Shown here in pieces: positions 8,889-16,520 of a stretch of DNA of 64,000 nt. Position numbers and translations under genes: made by a program. The stretch covers positions 124,001 through 188,000 of the forward strand of contig NZ_QJRY01000005.1 of assembly GCF_003205195.1 (NCBI RefSeq). Reading direction: 5' to 3'. The DNA comes from Peteryoungia wuzhouensis. GTDB lineage: Bacteria; Pseudomonadota; Alphaproteobacteria; Rhizobiales; Rhizobiaceae. A model generated the notes under the pieces. It did not search any database, was not told where the DNA came from, and saw only the letters and a program-made list of their open reading frames with translations. The first letter of the stretch is position 1; the number at the start of each line of letters is the position of its first letter.

Positions 8889-9785
8889 ATGTCCGGCGCT
8901 GTTCTCACCCCCAGGCATCCGAATTCGGTCGGCTCGGTATTGCTGCCGCTTCTGCTCATCGGTGCTTTGTCCACTGCCGTCTTGGTTCAATCGGGGATCG
9001 TGCGGTTGAGTGGTGGCACTGATCTGCTCCCGCCGCAGACGATCTCGGTGGCTCCGGCAAGTTTCACCTACCGCCAGCCCGGTGAGTTTTACCGCGCCGG
9101 ATATGCCGTCGACGGGCCGAAGGCAGACTATGTGATGACAGCGCCTCTGACGATCATGAAGTATCAGGTGAGCACGCAGGATTACGATGCCTGCGTTGCC
9201 GATGGGGCATGCCCGGCCCGGGAATCGGCCACCCTATCTCGCCCCGACATGCCGGCAACTGGCGTCAGTCATGACGACGCGACACTCTATGCCCGCTGGT
9301 TTTCGGAAAAGAGCGGTGGGGTCTGGCGTCTGCCGAGTGACGTGGAGTTGGCCTTTGCGGCTGGTGAAAAGTTTCCGGATGACGCCCTCGGCATAGATCC
9401 GGACACTCGGAACCCGGCACTGCGTTGGCTCGCCGACTACGAGCGCGAAGCCGCTCGCAAGAGATCCAAGGAGCCAGAGCCGCTTCCCTATGGCAGCTTT
9501 GGCGAGAACGAGCATGGTCTGGCCGATTTTGCTGGTAACGTCTGGGAATGGACGACGACCTGCAATAAACGCGTCGATCTCGTCACGGAGGGACGGTCGG
9601 TCACAACCGAAGCCTGCGGCGTCTACATTGCCGCCGGAAAACACAGATCGCCCCTGAGTTCGTTCATCCGCGACCCGAAAAGCGGTGGCTGCTCAGTCGG
9701 TGTTCCTCCAGACCATGTCGGCTTCCGGCTGGTCGAAGATCGTCGCTGGTACGCTCCTTTGCTCTTTTCGATCGGTGCCTTGTGA
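8889..9785 (+). CDS. nirV: NirV, formylglycine-generating-enzyme-like protein
   Basis: NirV belongs to the FGE-sulfatase (SUMF1/EgtB) superfamily and is co-transcribed with nirK in many rhizobia and Rhodobacter; its exact role is unresolved. From the ATG at 8889 the product has 298 residues with one N-terminal hydrophobic segment (LLPLLLIGALSTAVLV) that acts as signal anchor, so the domain is periplasmic. Family motifs include YQVSTQDYDACVADG, GVWRLPSDVELAFA, GLADFAGNVWEWT and DHVGFRLV. The frame extends 51 bases further upstream but with no better start. Confidence 0.88.
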   Translation: MSGAVLTPRHPNSVGSVLLPLLLIGALSTAVLVQSGIVRLSGGTDLLPPQTISVAPASFTYRQPGEFYRAGYAVDGPKADYVMTAPLTIMKYQVSTQDYDACVADGACPARESATLSRPDMPATGVSHDDATLYARWFSEKSGGVWRLPSDVELAFAAGEKFPDDALGIDPDTRNPALRWLADYEREAARKRSKEPEPLPYGSFGENEHGLADFAGNVWEWTTTCNKRVDLVTEGRSVTTEACGVYIAAGKHRSPLSSFIRDPKSGGCSVGVPPDHVGFRLVEDRRWYAPLLFSIGAL

Positions 9786-9885
9786 GGTAGGTTGCCCCTG
9801 TCGCATTGGACACTCGCCATGACAGTCGTTATCGGGTTCCTCAAGGCCTGAAAGTGCACGCTGGTTGGCGGGAGAGGGATCTGTT

Positions 9886-10587
9886 TTGAAACTTGATCGG
9901 ACGATCATCAAGTCCTTGTCATTATTCGACAAGATGACCGATGACGAGTTGGACGCGCTGCTCGTTCCCGCGCAAACGAGACGACTGCCGATCGGTGAGT
10001 CCGTGTTCGAACAGGGACAGCCGGCTTCATATTTCTTCCTCCTTCTGCATGGGCGTTTGAAGGTCACGCAGGTCACGAGCGCGGGTCAGCAGATCATCGT
10101 GCGCGTCGTCCATCCAGGTGACCTGTTCGGCTTCGCCAAGGCTCTGCAACGACACGATTATCCGGGAACCGCCCTTGCTGCTGCCGAAAGCATTGTTCTG
10201 TCCTGGCCAACTGATATGTGGCCGAAATTCGTGGAACGGAATCCAAGGCTTGCCGTCAGCGCGATGGAGACGATCGGACAAAGGCTCGAGGAAGCGCATG
10301 TCCGCATTCGCGAAATGTCCACGCAAGAAGTCGAGAAGAGGGTAGCGCATACCGTGTTGCGGCTGGCGCAGAAGGCCGGTCGCAAGGAGGCTGCGGGAAT
10401 TCGGATCGATTTTCCGATTTCAAGGCAGGATATCGCCGAAATGACCGGAACCACGATTCATACGGTCTCGCGCATATTCAGTTCCTGGGAGAGCAGAGGC
10501 CTGATCGAAGGCGGTCGTCAGAAACTGCTTGTGCGCGATATGGCCGAACTGGCATCGCTGGCGGATTCGCTTCCCGAACGTCGATAG
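9886..10587 (+). CDS. nnrR: NnrR-like Crp/Fnr-family transcription regulator
   Basis: This Crp/Fnr-family activator lacks the N-terminal cysteine cluster of Fnr. It has a cyclic-nucleotide-like sensor domain (about 10-125, with GDLFGFAKAL) and a C-terminal winged helix (SRQDIAEMTGTTIHTVSRIF). NnrR responds to NO and activates nirK, nor and nnrS in rhizobia (family knowledge). I choose the TTG at 9886, giving 233 residues, because GGGAGAGG lies eight bases before it; an in-frame TTG at 9865 is possible. Its place after nirK-nirV is the usual one for nnrR, but Dnr-type naming cannot be excluded. Confidence 0.88.
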   Translation: MKLDRTIIKSLSLFDKMTDDELDALLVPAQTRRLPIGESVFEQGQPASYFFLLLHGRLKVTQVTSAGQQIIVRVVHPGDLFGFAKALQRHDYPGTALAAAESIVLSWPTDMWPKFVERNPRLAVSAMETIGQRLEEAHVRIREMSTQEVEKRVAHTVLRLAQKAGRKEAAGIRIDFPISRQDIAEMTGTTIHTVSRIFSSWESRGLIEGGRQKLLVRDMAELASLADSLPERR

Positions 10588-10608
10588 CCAGGGAAAGCGT
10601 TCCCTTAC

Positions 10609-10622
10609 TTGATATTGCGCAA
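10609..10622 (+). promoter_or_regulatory. Candidate Fnr/NnrR box upstream of pseudoazurin
   Basis: TTGATATTGCGCAA fits TTGAT-N4-CGCAA and is nearly the same as the site before nosR. Its centre is 76 bases before the preferred ATG, predicting a start near 10657 and a 35-base leader. Confidence 0.7.
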
Positions 10623-10691
10623 AGAAGGCTCGTCCATCCCGGCCTATCTCTTCTCCATCGGAACGAGGTGTTCCCGTCTTAGGAGATGAAA

Positions 10692-11132
10692 ATGAAACTG
10701 CGTAGTGTAACCATGGCAGCCGTTCTTTTGCTTTCGGCCCCGGCGCTCTCGATCGCTGCTGACTTCGAAGTCAAGTTGCTGAACAAGGGTGCAGATGGTG
10801 CCATGGTGTTCGAGCCTGCGGGCCTGAAGATTGCCCCCGGTGATACCGTCACCTTCATCCCCACCGACAAGGGCCACAATGCCGAAACCATCAAGGGCAT
10901 GATCCCGGATGGTGCTGCGGAGTTCAAGGGCAAGATGAACGAGACGATCAAGGTTACCTTCGAGGTTCCCGGTGTCTACGGTGTGAAATGCGCACCCCAT
11001 GTCGGCATGGGTATGGTCGCTGCCATCCTCGTTGGGGACGCCCCTGCCGCCAATCTCGACGCCTTCAACGCCGCCAAGCTTCCGAAGAAGGCCCGCGAGC
11101 GCATCGACGCTGCTGTCGCCGCAGCGAAGTAA
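10692..11132 (+). CDS. Pseudoazurin, periplasmic blue copper electron carrier
   Basis: Pseudoazurin passes electrons from the cytochrome bc1 branch to NirK and in some species to NosZ. The 146-residue precursor has a Sec signal peptide cut after about residue 22, giving a mature protein that starts ADFEV. Type 1 copper ligands are H62, C100, H103 and M108 (mature H40, C78, H81, M86, the standard spacing). Two ATGs are possible; I prefer 10692 because AGGAG (10681-10685) is at the right distance, while it directly abuts the ATG at 10686. A strong terminator follows. Confidence 0.96.
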   Translation: MKLRSVTMAAVLLLSAPALSIAADFEVKLLNKGADGAMVFEPAGLKIAPGDTVTFIPTDKGHNAETIKGMIPDGAAEFKGKMNETIKVTFEVPGVYGVKCAPHVGMGMVAAILVGDAPAANLDAFNAAKLPKKARERIDAAVAAAK

Positions 11133-11157
11133 ACCGGAAGATTGTTGCAGAATGGAA

Positions 11158-11192
11158 AATGCCGCCCGGGAGGCCCTGGGCGGCATTTTTTG
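11158..11192 (+). terminator. Intrinsic terminator after pseudoazurin
   Basis: A stem of ten pairs (AATGCCGCCC with GGGCGGCATT) is followed by a run of six or seven T. It ends 60 bases after the pseudoazurin stop and is a classical rho-independent terminator. Confidence 0.92.
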
Positions 11193-11417
11193 ACTGAACC
11201 AGCCTCTATGTGGATCGCGCTTCCGCGCGTTCCGGCAGGCAGAGACCTTCCATGTCGCCTGGGGGGGCGGTGTCGCCTCGGTCACGACGAGCGTCGTGTC
11301 GCAAGCGGAGATGAGTGATCTGGTGATCCGTGCGGAGACCGAGCGACGACCGTTTCTCAGGGCCCGGCTTCGGTCCGCTGTTTCGCATATGCCGACGCAG
11401 TTTTGCCGGAAAGACTA
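11193..11417. other. Intergenic stretch, possible gene remnant
   Basis: There is no complete gene here. One plus-strand frame (about 11226-11400) reads plausibly, including FRQAETFHVAWGGG and SQAEMSDLVIRAETERR, but it has no clear start or ribosome site and then runs into the repeat at 11418. It may be a decayed C-terminal coding fragment. I do not recognise the family. Confidence 0.25.
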
Positions 11418-11522
11418 TAGAGCACTTCCGGCGAAAACGGATGCGCCTTCAATGCTCTATCTCTTTGTTTTCACGCAATTTCGGACGCAAAACCGCTTCG
11501 CACTTTTGCTGGACTTGCTCTA
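11418..11522. repeat. RIME-like dispersed palindromic repeat, copy A
   Basis: This is the most complete of three copies in the window. It is bounded by TAGAGCA and TGCTCTA and contains CTCTTTGTTTTCACGCA, TCGGACGCAAAACCGCTTCG and TTTTGCTGGACTTG. The structure and consensus match rhizobial intergenic mosaic elements (RIMEs). Its right end supplies the TAG stop codon of the minus-strand fixK-type gene. Copies B (12684-12785) and C (47678-47767) are in the same orientation. Confidence 0.85.
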
Positions 11523-12161
11523 GTTGCTCAGCATCCGAAGCTTTTCGGGTTTCACGATCTCGATGCTGCGGGCATTGCGCAGCCTGACGATCCCCATATC
11601 GCGGAGTTTCGAGATCGTGCGCGAAACGGTTTCGATGGTCAGCCCCAGGTAGTCGCCGATGTCGATGCGGCTCATGGGTAGGTCGATCACATCCGCGCCG
11701 CCCTCGCGATCGGCGAGGTCCACCAGGAAAACGGCGATTTTCTCGAGCGAACTCTGGCGGCCGACGACCAGCAAGTGTTCCTGGGCGCGAACCATGGCTT
11801 TCAAGGCAACGCCGACCAGGCGGTCGTTGAGCTGGCCGCCGGCGTCGCGTTCGATGGAGATCAGACCGGTGTTCACCATGGCCTCGGCATAGAAGCTGTG
11901 GGTGTCGTTGATCTCGAAGCCGAAGGTCTCACCGACGAGGTGAAAGGCGACGATCTGACGGCGGCCATCGGCCAGCAGGCGGTAAATGCGCACCGCCCCA
12001 TATTCGATCTGATAGAGTGAACGCGTGCGTTCGCCCTGGGCGTAGATCACGCAATCCGGCGCATGAAAGATCACGGGCCTGATATGCGCCTGGCTCCGCG
12101 CACGCGGCGGGGCGGAGATACGCGAATTGAGTGTGATCGAAGCGGCGGTCTGCATCGGCAT
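11520..12161 (-). CDS. FixK-type Crp/Fnr transcription regulator
   Basis: This 213-residue Crp/Fnr regulator has a sensor domain without the Fnr cysteines and a C-terminal helix-turn-helix LPMSRIDIGDYLGLTIETVS. That sequence is the FixK/AadR signature, with the E/R recognition residues expected to read TTGAT-N4-ATCAA sites. It is the likely output of the FixLJ system encoded just upstream on the same strand. I use the ATG at 12161, preceded by AGAGGGGAC; an in-frame ATG lies at 12185. The stop codon coincides with the end of repeat A. Cysteines in the C-terminal half that mark Bradyrhizobium FixK2 are absent. Confidence 0.85.
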   Translation of the reverse strand: MPMQTAASITLNSRISAPPRARSQAHIRPVIFHAPDCVIYAQGERTRSLYQIEYGAVRIYRLLADGRRQIVAFHLVGETFGFEINDTHSFYAEAMVNTGLISIERDAGGQLNDRLVGVALKAMVRAQEHLLVVGRQSSLEKIAVFLVDLADREGGADVIDLPMSRIDIGDYLGLTIETVSRTISKLRDMGIVRLRNARSIEIVKPEKLRMLSN

Positions 12162-12222
12162 GTCCCCTCTGGTTGAGGAGATCATGTTGGATCGGAGGCT
12201 TTGTCGCTATTGAGTTCTTCCA

Positions 12223-12621
12223 CTACGGGTTCTTACGTAGGGCCGATACGGCATTGGCAATATCCGGTCCCTTGAGGGGCTTGGACAGCACACAAATGTC
12301 GTCCGGGTTCACGCCCTCGTAGTCTCTGTCGTCCTCGGCGAGCACGACGACTTTTACGCCGCGGCTGGCCAGGCTGAGGCCGGCCGTCAGATCGGCGGGC
12401 GGGAGGCAGGTGTCGAGAATGACGCATTGCGCATGACTGATCGCCTCGGCAGCCATCGTCCAGTCGTTGAACTGCTCTACTGTCTGGCCGTGCGTGTTGA
12501 GGGCAAAGCTGATCGACCGCAGCAAGGCCGGGTCTTTGACAACAGCAACAATGGCAGACAGCGTGGACAATGGGATCTCAGAAGCTCGGTCGTAGTCTTT
12601 CACCAAGCTTCGTGATCGCAT
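12223..12621 (-). CDS. Stand-alone receiver-domain protein
   Basis: This protein of up to 132 residues consists only of a CheY-like receiver. The phospho-acceptor appears to be the Asp in CVILDTCLPP, and the conserved Lys lies in VLSKPL. The usual acidic pair after beta-1 is degenerate (VAVVKDPA), so phosphorylation may be weak or altered. The open frame starts at 12621, but a TTG-N8-CAA box at 12640-12653 predicts transcription from near 12605. GTG at 12603 or TTG at 12570 (MSTLSAIVAVVKD) are therefore better starts. The gene lies between fixJ and the fixK-type gene, 61 bases from the latter. It may be a phosphate sink or anti-kinase of FixL (inference). Confidence 0.75.
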   Translation of the reverse strand: MRSRSLVKDYDRASEIPLSTLSAIVAVVKDPALLRSISFALNTHGQTVEQFNDWTMAAEAISHAQCVILDTCLPPADLTAGLSLASRGVKVVVLAEDDRDYEGVNPDDICVLSKPLKGPDIANAVSALRKNP

Positions 12622-12639
12622 ATTGGCAGACGCACGACC

Positions 12640-12653
12640 TTGTCATGGATCAA
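12640..12653 (-). promoter_or_regulatory. Candidate FixK/Fnr box upstream of the receiver gene
   Basis: TTGTCATGGATCAA, on the minus strand TTGATCCATGACAA, fits TTGAT-N4-GACAA with one mismatch. It is only 19 bases from the longest possible start of the receiver gene, which argues for a later start. It could give FixK autoregulation of the receiver-fixK pair. Confidence 0.6.
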
Positions 12654-12683
12654 GCGTAAGTCGGATTACGCGAGAAATCGGCG

Positions 12684-12785
12684 GGAGAATTTCCGGTGAA
12701 AAGCCGACCACCTGAAATTATATATCTATTTGTTTTTCCGCAGTCCGGACGCAAAACCACTAAGAGAACTTTGCTGGACAGGCTA
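12684..12785. repeat. RIME-like dispersed repeat, copy B
   Basis: This copy aligns with copy A over TATTTGTTTTTCCGCAGT, CCGGACGCAAAACCACT and TTTGCTGGACAGGCTA, with a more degenerate left arm. Its right end supplies the TAG stop codon of fixJ on the minus strand, just as copy A does for the fixK-type gene. Confidence 0.75.
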
Positions 12786-13394
12786 GATGCTGACGGTCAG
12801 CGACATGCGCACCAGTTCCGGCAGGCTGCGTGCCTTCATCTTCATCATCACATTGGCGCGATGGACTTCGACGGTTCGCGGGCTGATGTCGAGATTGAAA
12901 GCGATGGCTTTGTTCGGCTGCCCGGCCACGACGGCTGCCAGGATCTGCCGTTCCCGTTCGCTGAGGCTACCAATGCGTGAGCGGATATCGTCCACGCTCA
13001 CCGTGCCCGCAGACGAATCCGCCAGTTTTTCGGCCGCCCGTCGCACCGCTTCAATGATCACGGCCTCTTCGAACGGCTTCTCGATGAAGTCCACGGCGCC
13101 GGCTTTCATCGCTTCGACGGCCATCGGGATATCGCCATGCCCTGTTACGATGATCGAGGGTATCGGTGGCGAGATGCTCGATATCTTGCGCACCAGGTCC
13201 AGGCCACTCATGTCGGGCATGCGCATGTCCGTGACCAGGACTGCGTTGCGAAGGCTCTGGGCAATCTCCGAAAAGGCGGTTGCGGTCGGATGAAGCCTCA
13301 CGCCGAAACCGTTCACCGTCAGCATGAACCCCAGCGATTTGCGAAGTGCCTCTTCGTCATCAACGATGTGGACGGTAAAATCGTCAGGCTGCAT
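12783..13394 (-). CDS. fixJ: FixJ response regulator
   Basis: FixJ is phosphorylated by FixL under low oxygen and activates fixK. The 203-residue protein has a receiver domain with the acidic pair D12-D13, phospho-acceptor D56 (VTDMRMP), a switch Thr in IVTGHGD and Lys in IEKPFE. A LuxR-type helix-turn-helix follows ([20 protein letters not shown], then [12 protein letters not shown]). I choose the ATG at 13394, which overlaps the fixL stop by 11 bases, as expected for a coupled pair; the frame runs on to 13451 inside fixL. The stop codon lies at the end of repeat B. Confidence 0.94.
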   Translation of the reverse strand: MQPDDFTVHIVDDEEALRKSLGFMLTVNGFGVRLHPTATAFSEIAQSLRNAVLVTDMRMPDMSGLDLVRKISSISPPIPSIIVTGHGDIPMAVEAMKAGAVDFIEKPFEEAVIIEAVRRAAEKLADSSAGTVSVDDIRSRIGSLSERERQILAAVVAGQPNKAIAFNLDISPRTVEVHRANVMMKMKARSLPELVRMSLTVSI

Positions 13395-14865
13395 TCTGGC
13401 CCTCGTCGTGCTGCAAAAGGGTAAAACTGAAACAGGCGCCGCCAAGTTCACTTTTGGACACGGTCATCTCTCCGCCATGGGCTTCGACGATCCGCCTGGA
13501 GATCGACAAGCCGATCCCCATTCCTCCTGCCTTGGTGGTGGTGAATGGCTTGAAGATATCCTGAGCGACTTCAGGAGATATCCCGGGACCGGAATCCTCA
13601 ACTCTCACCGTCAGCAGGTCCATCTTGTCCGAGCGGACGCTGACGCGGATTTCCTTGTTTTCCGTGTGCTTCATCGCCTCGATCGCGTTGCGCATAAGGT
13701 TGGTCAGCACCTGTTGGATCTGGATGCGGTCGACGAAGACCTGATCATTGTCGGAGGTGAAATCGAACACGGTGCGCACGCCCTTTTCCCGTGAGCCGAC
13801 AAGCGCCAGCGCTCCGGCCTCTTCCACGAGTTGGCGCAGGCTCTCCGTGCGCTTTTCCGTCTCGCCCTTGGTGACGAACTCGCGCAGATGTCGAATGATC
13901 TGCCCGGCGCGGATGCTCTGTTCTCCCGCTTCCAGCAAGGCGTCGCGAACCTGGATATCGCGATCGTCAACCGCGTTCTGCAACAAACGCGCACAGCCAT
14001 GCACATAGTTGGCGATAGCCGACAATGGCTGGTTCAACTCGTGCGCCAGCGTCGACGCCATCTCGCCCATCTCGTTCAATCGGCCGAGCCTTGCGAGTTC
14101 GGTCTGGATCTCCTGCAGGCGCGCCGCAGATTCTTCTCGCTCCGTGAGGTCGCGGACAAACCCGGTGAAGAACCGTTTTCCGCCGCGTTTGATCTCGCCG
14201 ACGGCAAGCTTCATCGGAAAGGTCGAACCGTCCTTGCGCTGGCCGACCACGACCCGGTCGACACCAATAATCCTCTTTTCGCCCGTTTCCATGTAGCGGC
14301 GCATGTAGCCATCATGCTCCAGGCGGTAGGGCTGAGGCATGAGCAGCTTCAGGTTTTGACCGATCGCTTCGTCTTCCGAATAACCAAACTGACGGACGGC
14401 TGCGGAGTTGAACGAAATGATGATCCCGTTCTCGTCGCTGACGATGGTGGCATCGAGCACGGTGTCGAGGATCGACCCAAGCCGCGCCTCGCGGTCGTCC
14501 AGTGCTTCCTTCAGTTCCGACTGCGTGTCTCGATTTTTGTCTGATCGCCAGGCAAGCCAGACAATAAGCGCGGCTAAGACGGCAAGCGCGCCTGTTTCGA
14601 AGCCCGCTGTTTCGGGGAGAGGAAACTGACCGGAAAGGAGCCAACCGGTGAGGCCCAAGATAGCTGCGAGCAGGGCCGGGCCCGCCCCGCCAATCAGAGC
14701 TGTGGCGACGACCGAAATCGCCAGAAACAGGGAGAGCGTTTCCGAAGCGGCGTCGCCCATGGCAAAACGTGCGCCACCGATGGCCGCTACCGTTCCGACA
14801 ACCGCGACGACATAGCCCCGCGCGTTGGGGAGCGATCGGGTGTTCCTCTTTTGCGAGTTTACCAT
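13384..14865 (-). CDS. fixL: FixL oxygen-sensing PAS-haem histidine kinase
   Basis: FixL binds haem in a PAS domain; loss of O2 switches on autophosphorylation and transfer to FixJ. The 493-residue protein has about four N-terminal membrane segments (18-107), a PAS domain (about 125-245) with haem-ligand H184 in RLEHDGYM and the O2-stabilising R204 in IIGVDR, exactly 20 residues later as in characterised FixL. An H-box LAHELNQP with H275 follows, then N, G1 (DSGPGI) and G2 (GGMGIGLSI) boxes. The presence of both haem residues supports true oxygen sensing. A possible FixK box lies about 120 bases upstream. Confidence 0.95.
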   Translation of the reverse strand: MVNSQKRNTRSLPNARGYVVAVVGTVAAIGGARFAMGDAASETLSLFLAISVVATALIGGAGPALLAAILGLTGWLLSGQFPLPETAGFETGALAVLAALIVWLAWRSDKNRDTQSELKEALDDREARLGSILDTVLDATIVSDENGIIISFNSAAVRQFGYSEDEAIGQNLKLLMPQPYRLEHDGYMRRYMETGEKRIIGVDRVVVGQRKDGSTFPMKLAVGEIKRGGKRFFTGFVRDLTEREESAARLQEIQTELARLGRLNEMGEMASTLAHELNQPLSAIANYVHGCARLLQNAVDDRDIQVRDALLEAGEQSIRAGQIIRHLREFVTKGETEKRTESLRQLVEEAGALALVGSREKGVRTVFDFTSDNDQVFVDRIQIQQVLTNLMRNAIEAMKHTENKEIRVSVRSDKMDLLTVRVEDSGPGISPEVAQDIFKPFTTTKAGGMGIGLSISRRIVEAHGGEMTVSKSELGGACFSFTLLQHDEGQNAA

Positions 14866-15314
14866 AGCGACCGTGATTTCTAGTTCACTTTACCGAAGCG
14901 ATTTTGCGCGGGCCGTCATCCGCACCGGTTGCGAACGATTCGCCATTCGTGAGCGGCAACCTAGCCCCTGCCTCCGGTTGATAGAAGTCAAAAAGTGATC
15001 CTCATCAGTATTCTCCACCTCCCCAAAGGAGTGGGTTGCCGTGGGCTGCAAGGTGGCAGTCAGACGGCGGCGATCGGCTCGCCGAATGCGGTTTTTTGGT
15101 TTGCCGAACACGATGGATGCAGCTTTGTTCCCGCCTGCCTTTGCCATGCTGTCGGGTTCGACAGAGTTGAACGCAGAGGGGTAACGAGCCTCCTGCATGG
15201 ACCAGTCAGGATAGTCTTCGCATTGCTGCGCGTCACTTCGATGACATCGTGCTGCGGTGCAAGGTGTGCTCGGTCATCGTTGCGCTGGCGCGGGTAAACA
15301 ATGTGTCTGCAAGC
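14866..15314. other. Intergenic region between fixL and the DMT transporter gene
   Basis: The stretch is 449 bases long. Apart from the TTG-N8-CAA box at 14978-14991 I see no convincing gene, RNA or repeat. Short open frames on both strands lack ribosome sites and family-like sequence. Confidence 0.6.
14978..14991 (-). promoter_or_regulatory. Candidate FixK/Fnr box upstream of fixL
   Basis: TTGATAGAAGTCAA fits TTGAT-N4-RTCAA. Its centre is about 120 bases from the fixL ATG, predicting a start near 14943 and a leader of about 78 bases. It would close a FixK-to-fixLJ feedback loop. The distance makes it less certain than the others. Confidence 0.5.
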
Positions 15315-16247
15315 TCATGGGGCCTTGCTCTTTGAGGGCGAGGCGCGCCGCTTTGCTTCGAGTGCCGCAACGGCGGCCCCCGATAGGACGAGCGGCAGGG
15401 CGAGGAGAAAGGGATGCGTCAGCGGCTGACCGAACAGGACGAGATCGGCCAAGATCGGCCACAGGATCGCCAGATATTCGAACGGGGCGAGGCGCGAGGC
15501 TTCCGTGTAGCGGAAGGCCAGCGTCATGCAGATGTGTGCAAAGCCTCCGAAAATGCCGGCGCCGACGAGACACAGCAATTGGGATAGGCTCGGCGCTGCC
15601 CAGCCGAATGGGAGCGTCGCGATGCCGCCGATCATGGATGCTACGACGAAATAAAATGCGATGGCGCCTGGACTTTCCGTTCGGCTGAGGCTGCGCACCA
15701 TAATCAGAGCGAATGCCGTGAGCAGCCCCATCGGAAGACCGAAGCCGAAGCCGGCTAGACGTGTATCGTCGACCGTTGCTTGACCAAGTTCCGGCCAGAC
15801 GAGTGCCACTATGCCGAGAGTGCCCAAGATGACCCCCGCGATCCGCCAGACCGTTGCCCGTTCCGAAAGGATGAGGACGCCCGCAATTGCCGTGAAAACG
15901 GGAGAGAGATAACCTAGGAGGGTTGCCTCCGCGAGTGGCAGGCGGGCAATCGAGGCGAAGGACGCAAACATGGCTGCCGCGCCGAGTGCCGATCGCAACA
16001 GGTGATCGAGTGGACGCCTTGTCGCCAGTCCGCCTGGAAACTCCCCTCGTATCCAGAGGAAGCAGACGAGGGGTGCGAGCGCGAATGCCGACCGGAAGAA
16101 TACGATCTGGCCCACGGGCACATCTGCAGAAACCGCTTTGACGAAAACAGCCATCGCCGCAAAAAGTGCGCCGGAGAGTATGCGCAGCATGATGCCGAGG
16201 GCAGGGCGGTCCAGTTGTTCCGGCTTCGCGCTGCTCTCATTCTTCAT
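15315..16247 (-). CDS. EamA/DMT-family transporter
   Basis: This 310-residue inner-membrane protein has about ten hydrophobic helices in two EamA repeats (first half LRILSGALFAAMAVFVKAV, second half GLLTAFALIMVRSL). It resembles the drug/metabolite transporter superfamily, whose rhizobial members export amino acids or other small metabolites. The substrate cannot be read from sequence. It is divergent from nosR and separated from it by 273 bases. No denitrification link is known, so it may be an unrelated insertion between fix and nos genes. Confidence 0.88.
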   Translation of the reverse strand: MKNESSAKPEQLDRPALGIMLRILSGALFAAMAVFVKAVSADVPVGQIVFFRSAFALAPLVCFLWIRGEFPGGLATRRPLDHLLRSALGAAAMFASFASIARLPLAEATLLGYLSPVFTAIAGVLILSERATVWRIAGVILGTLGIVALVWPELGQATVDDTRLAGFGFGLPMGLLTAFALIMVRSLSRTESPGAIAFYFVVASMIGGIATLPFGWAAPSLSQLLCLVGAGIFGGFAHICMTLAFRYTEASRLAPFEYLAILWPILADLVLFGQPLTHPFLLALPLVLSGAAVAALEAKRRASPSKSKAP

Positions 16248-16450
16248 ATGCCACCGCCACCGACTGTAAAAACGCGAGATGAGACCCGGATCTGCCGGTC
16301 GCCGAGGCGTGCAATGTCATTGTTTGCCGGGGAAATCGAGAGGTTGACCCGCAGTCTGCGGGCCGTCGGCAACCGTCGGCGGCTCTCGGATCACCCAACT
16401 GATATGCCGCCTTCCAGTCGCCTGCAATCATTCAAGAATTGCTTCGATGC

Positions 16451-16464
16451 TTGATCTGGCGCAA
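16451..16464 (+). promoter_or_regulatory. Candidate Fnr/NnrR box upstream of nosR
   Basis: TTGATCTGGCGCAA shares TTGAT-N4-CGCAA with the pseudoazurin site. The centre is 63 bases before the nosR ATG, so an activator at -41.5 would give a start near 16499 and a 22-base leader. The rest of the 273-base gap shows nothing else. Confidence 0.75.
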
Positions 16465-16520
16465 CGATCCTGAACCCGGAAGACGCCAATGCTCCTGCAA
16501 CGATTTGCGGGAAATCTGGA

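Noticed and set aside
14890-15297. Two overlapping frames of about 100 codons between fixL and the DMT gene
   Set aside because: Opposite-strand frames of equal length, without ribosome sites or domain-like sequence.
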